From assembly GCA_902801205.1 (NCBI GenBank), contig CADCHE010000007.1, forward strand, positions 1 to 64,000: DNA of 64,000 bases, given 5' to 3'. The notes under the pieces were generated by a model that did no database searches, was not told the DNA's origin, and saw nothing but the letters and a program-made list of their open reading frames with translations. The position numbers and the translations under genes were made by a program. Origin of the DNA: an uncultured Bacteroidia bacterium (lineage in GTDB: Bacteria; Bacteroidota; Bacteroidia; Bacteroidales; UBA932). Below, in pieces: positions 58,414-64,000 of the stretch; the stretch's first letter is position 1; each line of letters starts with the position of its first letter.

Positions 58414-59336
58414 TTGAACGCGGACTTCACCGGACGGCCCACCCACGACTGGGGTGCCTTGAGGCCGAGGATGTAGGCGATCGTAGCGGGATGGTCGTAC
58501 TGCATCATCGCGTCAGGGAATTCATATCCCTTCTTGACATGCTTGCCGTAGAGGATGAAGGGCGTCTCCAGTTCCTCCAGGGTGAAGCCGCCGTGGCCGT
58601 GGCCCTGGCCGCCATGGTCGGAGGTCATGATGACGATGGTGTCCTTCTCGATGCCGGCATCCTTGATCGCCTGGAGGATCAGGCCGACGCTGCGGTCGAT
58701 CTCCACCATGCACTGGTAGTACTCCGGCGAACCCCAGCCGAGGGCGTGGCCGACCTCGTCCTGGTCACCGATGTAAAAGGTGAACAGTTCCGGCTTCTTC
58801 TCTTTGATGTACGGCAGGGCCTGCTCGCGGGTGTATTTCTCCAGCGTGTAGCCCGAGGAAGGATTGTGGTATCCCGGGTCATAGACGACATGGTCGATGA
58901 CGGCGGTGTCCGTCACGAAACCGATTCCGTCCCAATTGAAGACGAGCCCGGTTTCCGCGTGGGGGTGCTGCTCCCGCAGGATGGAATAGATGGTCGGGGG
59001 AATGCCGCGTTCGTTCACGTATGCCGCCGGGATGGCCGGTTCCTTGGAGTTCCAGGCATTGTAGCAGTGCATCTCGGTCGGGACACCCATGAAGATGGAG
59101 GCCCAGTTGATGGCCGACGCGGAGGGCATGACGGAGCGCTTTTTCAGGGTGTAGCTTCCGTTGTCCATCAGGTAGTGGATGTTCGGCAGGGTGGCGGGAT
59201 CAGCCTGCTGCAGGCACCAGGAGGCCCAGCCGTCGATGCCGATCACGATGACGTGCTTCGCCTTGCGTCCGGCCAGTAGGTCCTGCGACCCGGCCAGAAG
59301 GAACAGCACCGTCAGGAGAAGGAGTGTCTTTTTCAT
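58410..59336 (-). CDS. Alkaline-phosphatase-fold phosphodiesterase/pyrophosphatase
   Basis: A 308-aa exported protein (signal MKKTLLLLTVLFLLAG). It belongs to the nucleotide pyrophosphatase/phosphodiesterase group. Metal-binding and nucleophile elements are VIVIGIDGWAS, PSASAINWASIFMG (Ser as nucleophile where many members have Thr), YIGDQDEVGH and TSDHGGQGHGHGG. It lies just before the phytase-like gene with a four-base overlap. It probably releases nucleotides or phosphoesters outside the cytosol. Confidence 0.88.
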   Translation of the reverse strand: MKKTLLLLTVLFLLAGSQDLLAGRKAKHVIVIGIDGWASWCLQQADPATLPNIHYLMDNGSYTLKKRSVMPSASAINWASIFMGVPTEMHCYNAWNSKEPAIPAAYVNERGIPPTIYSILREQHPHAETGLVFNWDGIGFVTDTAVIDHVVYDPGYHNPSSGYTLEKYTREQALPYIKEKKPELFTFYIGDQDEVGHALGWGSPEYYQCMVEIDRSVGLILQAIKDAGIEKDTIVIMTSDHGGQGHGHGGFTLEELETPFILYGKHVKKGYEFPDAMMQYDHPATIAYILGLKAPQSWVGRPVKSAFK

Positions 59337-59357
59337 GTGGATATAGGTTTTAGTGTA

Positions 59358-60551
59358 TCAGACTCTGGGGAGGATGTGGACCTGGAGTTTGGCGTAGGCC
59401 CGCTCGACCTTGGCAAGGGCTTTCTCGACCGTCTCGTCGGTGGCGAGCAGGACGCCGAAACGGCGGTGTCCCTTCACTTCCGGCTTCCCGAAGAGGCGGA
59501 TCTGGACGCCCTCTTCGGAGAGGATGTCCTCCAGGCCGGAGAAAGTGACCTGGTTGGTGTCGCCTTCCACGACGATGGCCTTGGAGGCGGATGGCCCGAG
59601 CAGGCGGATCCCCGGGACCGGCAGGCCGAGGACGGCGCGTGCGTGCAGGGCGAACTCGGAGAGGTCCTGCGAGATCATCGTCACCATGCCGGTGTCGTGC
59701 GGGCGCGGGGAGACCTCGCTGAAGATCACCTCTTCGCCCTTGACGAACATTTCCACGCCGAAGATGCCGTAGCCGCCGAGGGCGCCGGTGATCTTCCGGG
59801 CGATGTCCTGCGCCTTGGCCAGCGCCGCTTCGCTCATCGGCTGCGGCTGCCAGGATTCACGGTAGTCGCCGTCGACCTGGTGGTGCCCGACCGGGGCGAG
59901 GGTGGTGGTGCCGCCGCAGTGGCGGACCGTGAGCAGGGTGATTTCATAGTCGAAGGCGACGAATCCCTCGACGATGACCCGTCCGGCACCGCTGCGTCCT
60001 TCCTCCTGGGCGATGTGCCAGGAGCGGTCGATGTCCGCTTCGCTGAGGACGACGCTCTGTCCATGGCCGGAAGAGCTCATCACCGGCTTCACCACGCAGG
60101 GGATGCCGACGGCTTCGACGGCGGCGCGGAATTCCTCTTCGGTGTCGGCGAACCGGTAGGTGGCCGTCGGCAGGCCGAGCTGCTCCGCGGCCAGCCGGCG
60201 GATGCCTTCGCGGTTCATCGTCAGCAGGGTGGCGTTCGCCGTGGGGATGACATTGTAGCCTTCTTTCTCGAGCTGCACCAGCGTCGGGGTGGCGATGGCT
60301 TCCACTTCCGGAATGATGTAGTCCGGCTTTTCCTGTTCAATGACGGCGCGCAGGGCCGCTCCGTCCAGCATGTTGATTACATGGCAGCGGTGCGCCACCT
60401 GCATCGCAGGCGCAGAAGCGTAACGGTCGACGGCGATCACTTCCACGCCGTAGCGCTGAAGTTCGATCGTGACTTCCTTTCCCAATTCCCCGCTGCCGAG
60501 CAGCAGGGCTTTCTTGGCGACACCCGTGAGGGGAGATCCGATAGTAAGCAT
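59358..60551 (-). CDS. purT: Formate-dependent GAR formyltransferase
   Basis: A 397-aa ATP-grasp enzyme that uses formate and ATP to formylate glycinamide ribonucleotide, step three of purine synthesis, in place of the folate-dependent PurN. The start with [13 protein letters not shown], the central [15 protein letters not shown] loop, [12 protein letters not shown] and [15 protein letters not shown] are typical. Full length. It lies 30 bp after the SDR gene. The purine pathway may be linked to the AIR-synthase-like protein at 4786, though they are far apart. Confidence 0.97.
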   Translation of the reverse strand: MLTIGSPLTGVAKKALLLGSGELGKEVTIELQRYGVEVIAVDRYASAPAMQVAHRCHVINMLDGAALRAVIEQEKPDYIIPEVEAIATPTLVQLEKEGYNVIPTANATLLTMNREGIRRLAAEQLGLPTATYRFADTEEEFRAAVEAVGIPCVVKPVMSSSGHGQSVVLSEADIDRSWHIAQEEGRSGAGRVIVEGFVAFDYEITLLTVRHCGGTTTLAPVGHHQVDGDYRESWQPQPMSEAALAKAQDIARKITGALGGYGIFGVEMFVKGEEVIFSEVSPRPHDTGMVTMISQDLSEFALHARAVLGLPVPGIRLLGPSASKAIVVEGDTNQVTFSGLEDILSEEGVQIRLFGKPEVKGHRRFGVLLATDETVEKALAKVERAYAKLQVHILPRV

Positions 60552-60581
60552 CTTATCTGTTGATTATAATGGTTTGTCTCA

Positions 60582-61289
60582 TCAGTCGAAGGCGAGTCCG
60601 CTGTAGCGGCGGATGTAGAACTGGTCGATGGTTGCCTGCCCTTTCTTCGTGACCAGGAAGCGGACGATCTCGGCGATCTCTTCCGGCTGGATCAGTTCCT
60701 GCGGGTCGATGTCGGGGCGCATCTTCGTCACCATCTCGGTGGCGACGGCGCCGGGCGAGATCAGGTGTACGCGGATGCCCAGCGGCTGGACTTCCTTGGC
60801 GAAGACCTTCGTGAAGCCGGTCAGTGCGTGCTTCGAGGAGGCGTAGACGCTCTGGTTCGCATACCCCTTGAACCCGACGACGGAAGCGATGTTGATCACG
60901 ATGGGCTTGGAGGAGGCTTTCAGGTAGGGGAGCGCCGCCTGGCAGAGGAAGAAGGGCGCTTTCGCGTTGACGGCGAAGATGCGGTCCCACTGCGCGGGCG
61001 TGGCTTCGGTGAACGGGCCGGCCAGGGAAAGGCCGGCGCAGTTGACCAGCACGTCGATCCCGCCGAACCGGCGGACAGCCGCGTCGATGACTGCCTGGTA
61101 GGAGGACGGGTCCGCCAGGTCGGCCCGGATGGCTTCCGCCTGGCATCCACCTGCCTCCGCCTGCGCCTTGAGCGCCGCCAGTTTTTCTTCGTCCCGGCCC
61201 ACCAGGGCCAGGTCATATCCCAAGGCGGAGAGTTCCAGGGCGATGGTCCGCCCGATTCCCCGCGTCGCTCCGGTAACAAGTGCAACCAT
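60582..61289 (-). CDS. Short-chain dehydrogenase/reductase (3-oxoacyl-ACP reductase-like)
   Basis: A 235-aa SDR enzyme. Cofactor motif LVTGATRGIGRTI (TGxxxGxG), NCAG, catalytic Ser in NIASVVGFKG and YASSKHAL with Tyr and Lys are intact. LISPGAVATEMV follows. NADP(H) use and substrate cannot be read from the sequence alone; a FabG-like or sugar-reducing role is possible. ATG 61289 gives a minimal N-terminus and fits a -7 box at 61308-61315; the longer frame start at 61319 is less likely. Confidence 0.93.
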   Translation of the reverse strand: MVALVTGATRGIGRTIALELSALGYDLALVGRDEEKLAALKAQAEAGGCQAEAIRADLADPSSYQAVIDAAVRRFGGIDVLVNCAGLSLAGPFTEATPAQWDRIFAVNAKAPFFLCQAALPYLKASSKPIVINIASVVGFKGYANQSVYASSKHALTGFTKVFAKEVQPLGIRVHLISPGAVATEMVTKMRPDIDPQELIQPEEIAEIVRFLVTKKGQATIDQFYIRRYSGLAFD

Positions 61290-61307
61290 GTCGTTCGATT
61301 CTTTCTG

Positions 61308-61315
61308 CAAAGTTA
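61308..61315 (-). promoter_or_regulatory. -7 promoter element for the SDR-purT pair
   Basis: TAACTTTG on the minus strand, 18 bases before the chosen start codon. It supports the start at 61289. Confidence 0.45.
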
Positions 61316-61355
61316 TCATTTTCCCATGATATCAGGATGCTCTTTCCGGCATTCC

Positions 61356-63320
61356 TTATGGGTTGTTCCGGGCGGGCAGGGCCGTGACCTCGAAGGAGAA
61401 GTTGTCCTTCGTGCGTCCGCCCTTCACGTCGAAACACAGCCGGTAGAGCCGCTCTCCCCAGACGTTCCTGAGCGGGGGATCTTCCATCGGGACTTCTTCC
61501 AGCCGGAATGCCAGCTTGGCAGCGGGCCAGGTCATCCGAAGGGAGAACCCGTCTCCGGAGAGCACCACGGCGCCGTCCTGCTCCTTGCAGGGAAGCGGGG
61601 TCATGAAGACGACGGTCGTCCCGTCGGCGGCACCCTCCAGCGTATAGGAATCCGTGACGGTGAACTTCCTGCCGCGCAGCAGCGTGTATTCCCGCACCCA
61701 ACGCGCGGCGCCGGCCGCTTCGGGATAGGCGCCCGCGATGTCCGTCGAAAAGCGGACCTGCCGGGCGTCGGCCTTGAAGGTGCTGCCGGCCGCGGCGAAC
61801 TGTCCGCCGGGGGACTGCATTACTCCGTGGATGACCGGGAGGTTGTGGTAGCCCGACTGCATCGTCCAGATCTCGTAGCGCTTGCTGCTGAACGTTTCGC
61901 GGGTGTAGGTGCCGACGCCGGGGTCGATGAAGACCGGATTCCCGTTGTAGTACAGGACAAAGGAGCCGACGTCGTTGTGGTTGTGCTGCTCGGCATTGTT
62001 CCCGCCCTTGGCGGCGAAGAAGAAGCCTTCCGGGCTGTTCTCCCGGTCGCGTGCCGCCGCTACCTGCAGCTCGGGCAGGTATGCGTCGGCGACCAGCACC
62101 TCGGCGGGCGCGGTGTCGGGCTTCTTCCAGAACGCATCGAAGAGGGTGGCTGCGACATCGCCCGAGAGCGGTCGCGTGTCCGCATTGTATTTGTCTGCGA
62201 GGAAGGCCCCGAAGGCCTCCATCCTCCCGTCTCCGATCTGCTGTCCGTAGCGGGCGATCTTGACACCGCTATGCTGCAGCCGTGCCGGTGCGTCCGCGAA
62301 GTTGACATAGCGGTCACCTCCGCCGATGTACAGTTTGTAGATGTAGCGGCCCATCTCCTGGATGATGCCCTGGTCGAAGAGGGCGATCTGTCCGTGGGTG
62401 AAGGTCTCCAGCAGCGTAAGGTAGTTGTGCAGGTGGCCTACTGCGGAACTCCAGTAGGAAGGCCCCTCGTTGCAGCCGCCGTCCGCGGGGTAGGAGTTGA
62501 TGAACAGGTCGACGGAGCCCATGCTCTTGTAGATGCCGTCCAGGCGCTTGGCGGGGTCGGTCTCGATCAGCAGGATGCTGGTCAGCAGGTTGTAGCTGCA
62601 CCAGGGGGTCCAGTTGTTCACGTTGCCCTGGTTCCATCCGGTGATCCACCACATGTCGTTCTTCTCGTAATACGGGTCCAGCACTTTCTTGTGCATTTCC
62701 CGGATCAGCCGGTCGCCAATGATCGGGCTGACGGCGTCAAAAGCGTCGTGGAGGAAATACCAGGTCCATGAGAGGGCGGCCGCTGCGTCGCCCGTCGTCA
62801 GGTCGATGACGGGGTCGGTGTCGTCCGGCAGTTTCGTGGGCGGATTCTCGATCGCGCAGCCGTAATCATACAGGTAGAAGTGGGCGGAGGACCCCCAGAA
62901 GGTCTGCTCACAGTAGGCGTAGACCCCGTTGATGATGTCGTCCAGGAAACGCCCTTTCCCTTCTACCAGTTCTGCGAACAGGAGGGCGCGCAGGGCGTTC
63001 ACCCGTTGTGCGATGATCCTGTCCACGACGGCCCGGTTACCCGTGCGCGTGAACTCCAGGTACATGGAGGGAAGGACGGAAGGCCATCCGAAGCCCAGGT
63101 ATTTCTCTCCGGCGGCGATGGTTGCCGCGCGTCTTTCCGCGGGCAGGCTTTCCCAGGCGGCCCGGTCGGCGTAGGCGGGGAAGGGGACCCAGTCGAACTG
63201 GTATGCGCAATGTCGCGAAACATCCTCGCGGGTGAAGCGGCTGGTCAGCAAGTCGCGTTTCTCGGCGCCGGCACAGAGGACGGGAACGAGGACCAGGAGA
63301 AGGGACAGGAGTTTTTTCAT
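61356..63320 (-). CDS. Heparinase II/III-like polysaccharide lyase, secreted
   Basis: A 654-aa exported protein (signal MKKLLSLLLVLVPVLCAG). The N-terminal alpha-barrel contains WWITGWNQGNVNNWTPWCSYN and DGGCNEGPSYWSSAVGHLHN. The C-terminal beta-sandwich begins near FFAAKGGNNAEQHNHNDVGSF, with NHNDVG the heparinase II/III zinc/catalytic region, and YYNGNPVFIDPGVGTYTRE. Such lyases cleave uronic-acid-containing chains (glycosaminoglycans, alginate and others); the substrate is not assigned. The start at 63320 is chosen because a TATATTTG box at 63342-63349 would overlap the longer frames. It is divergent from cstA. Confidence 0.88.
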   Translation of the reverse strand: MKKLLSLLLVLVPVLCAGAEKRDLLTSRFTREDVSRHCAYQFDWVPFPAYADRAAWESLPAERRAATIAAGEKYLGFGWPSVLPSMYLEFTRTGNRAVVDRIIAQRVNALRALLFAELVEGKGRFLDDIINGVYAYCEQTFWGSSAHFYLYDYGCAIENPPTKLPDDTDPVIDLTTGDAAAALSWTWYFLHDAFDAVSPIIGDRLIREMHKKVLDPYYEKNDMWWITGWNQGNVNNWTPWCSYNLLTSILLIETDPAKRLDGIYKSMGSVDLFINSYPADGGCNEGPSYWSSAVGHLHNYLTLLETFTHGQIALFDQGIIQEMGRYIYKLYIGGGDRYVNFADAPARLQHSGVKIARYGQQIGDGRMEAFGAFLADKYNADTRPLSGDVAATLFDAFWKKPDTAPAEVLVADAYLPELQVAAARDRENSPEGFFFAAKGGNNAEQHNHNDVGSFVLYYNGNPVFIDPGVGTYTRETFSSKRYEIWTMQSGYHNLPVIHGVMQSPGGQFAAAGSTFKADARQVRFSTDIAGAYPEAAGAARWVREYTLLRGRKFTVTDSYTLEGAADGTTVVFMTPLPCKEQDGAVVLSGDGFSLRMTWPAAKLAFRLEEVPMEDPPLRNVWGERLYRLCFDVKGGRTKDNFSFEVTALPARNNP

Positions 63321-63341
63321 ACAGTGTGTTTTCATTCTACA

Positions 63342-63349
63342 CAAATATA
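63342..63349 (-). promoter_or_regulatory. -7 promoter element for the heparinase-like gene
   Basis: TATATTTG on the minus strand, 21 bases before the start at 63320. It lies only 11 bases from the plus-strand box of cstA, so the two divergent promoters nearly touch. Confidence 0.55.
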
Positions 63350-63360
63350 AGAAAAATGCT

Positions 63361-63368
63361 TATTTTTG
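63361..63368 (+). promoter_or_regulatory. -7 promoter element for cstA
   Basis: TATTTTTG lies just 6 bases before the cstA ATG at 63375, so the transcript would be almost leaderless. Confidence 0.45.
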
Positions 63369-63374
63369 TGTACT

Positions 63375-64000
63375 ATGGTATCTTTCCTGTTGAGTATTCT
63401 CGCCCTGGTCTTGGGATATCTCCTCTACGGGGCGTTCGTCGAGCGGGTTTTCGGTCCGGATCCCGCCCGGAAGACCCCTGCCCTCACGCGGGCGGACGGC
63501 GTGGACTATGTCCAGATGCCTTCGTGGAAGGTGTTCATGATCCAGTTCCTGAACATCGCGGGGACGGGGCCCATCTTCGGTGCGATCATGGGCGCGAAGT
63601 TCGGCCCGGCGGCGTACCTGTGGATCGTCTTCGGCTGCATCTTCGCCGGAGCGGTGCACGACTATCTTTCCGGCATGCTCTCTGTCCGCCACGACGGGGC
63701 GGGTCTGCCGCAGTTGGTCGGCACCTACCTCGGCCGCGGTACCCGGAACGTGATGCTCGTCTTCTCCATCCTGCTGCTCCTGCTGGTGGGCGCCGTGTTC
63801 GTGTACAGCCCCGCCATCATCCTGGGCGGCCTGGCTGGCGACGGCTCCGCCAAGTCGATGATGCTCTGGGTGGTGGTGATCTTCGCCTATTACATCATCG
63901 CCACGATGCTCCCGGTCGACAAGATCATCGGAAAGATCTACCCGCTGTTCGCCTTCTCGCTGCTCTTCATGGCCGTTTCCCTCTTCGTCGGCCTGCTCGT
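63375..64000 (+). CDS. cstA: Carbon starvation protein CstA, N-terminal part (cut by window end)
   Basis: The frame ATG 63375 to the window end gives 208 residues of a polytopic inner-membrane protein. It starts MVSFLLSILALVLGYLLYG, followed by the family's YGAFVERVFGPDP-type region, then VDYVQMPSWKVFMIQFLNIAGTGP and FGAIMGAKFGPAAYLWIVFG and GAVHDYLSGMLSVRHDG. These match CstA/BtsT peptide or pyruvate transporters. The rest lies beyond the window, so length and completeness are unknown. The frame is not interrupted. Confidence 0.93.
   Translation, partial: MVSFLLSILALVLGYLLYGAFVERVFGPDPARKTPALTRADGVDYVQMPSWKVFMIQFLNIAGTGPIFGAIMGAKFGPAAYLWIVFGCIFAGAVHDYLSGMLSVRHDGAGLPQLVGTYLGRGTRNVMLVFSILLLLLVGAVFVYSPAIILGGLAGDGSAKSMMLWVVVIFAYYIIATMLPVDKIIGKIYPLFAFSLLFMAVSLFVGLL

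Overview
The window looks like a chromosomal segment of a GC-rich (about 60% by eye) member of Bacteroidota, most likely an uncultured or gut-type Bacteroidales. Four kinds of evidence point there. Repeated promoter cores match the Bacteroidota -7 consensus TAnnTTTG, some with a TTG 19-20 bases upstream. The gene orders ileS-dksA-lspA and ftsK-lolA are typical of the phylum. Families such as DUF4290, FISUMP and the PIN-PhoH fusion are common there. There are many lipoproteins and glycan-degrading enzymes. The genus is not resolved.

Layout. Positions 1-93 hold what looks like the end of an IS3-type insertion sequence. Positions 94-628 are non-coding: an array of eight 20-bp repeats and a duplicated terminator. 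A minus-strand operon follows (AIR-synthase/PurL-like protein, PIN-PhoH ATPase, pyruvate phosphate dikinase). On the plus strand come folC, a very large alpha-2-macroglobulin and tRNA-Val. Next is a glycan block (GH106, then GH31 on the opposite strand), a run of small housekeeping genes (YbjQ, FKBP, Smr, EamA), a minus-strand group (YbaK-like editing protein, TIGR04076, lipoprotein, second GH106), YccF, an inositol-monophosphatase-type enzyme, an M48 lipoprotein protease, galM, an EEP-fold hydrolase and a rubrerythrin. Positions 30-40 kb carry AddB-like and AddA-like recombination nucleases, DUF4290, ftsK and lolA. Positions 40-49.5 kb carry a FISUMP lipoprotein, apbE, a minus-strand cvpA-tsaB-rpiB-truB group, ileS-dksA-lspA and tRNA-Ser. 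After the tRNA lies a repeat-rich non-coding tract. The right part holds a membrane protein plus winged-helix regulator pair, a TerB-like protein, a putative metal-uptake pair (His/Cys-rich small protein plus TonB receptor), a compact cassette of HprK-like kinase, S24/S26-type peptidase, PqqD-like protein and ABC exporter, two secreted phosphatases, purT, an SDR enzyme, a heparinase II/III-like enzyme and the start of cstA.

Most of the window is core metabolism and cell maintenance. The accessory content is glycan and phosphate scavenging, carried by secreted or lipid-anchored enzymes. The strongest candidate for an undescribed system is the four-gene cassette at 53903-57111. Its genes overlap end to end. 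The combination suggests peptide maturation and export, but no precursor peptide or radical-SAM, YcaO or cyclase enzyme is visible nearby. A second point of interest is the structured DNA around tRNA-Ser: an 81-nt imperfect palindrome containing an inverted T-arm copy, followed by two long direct repeats.
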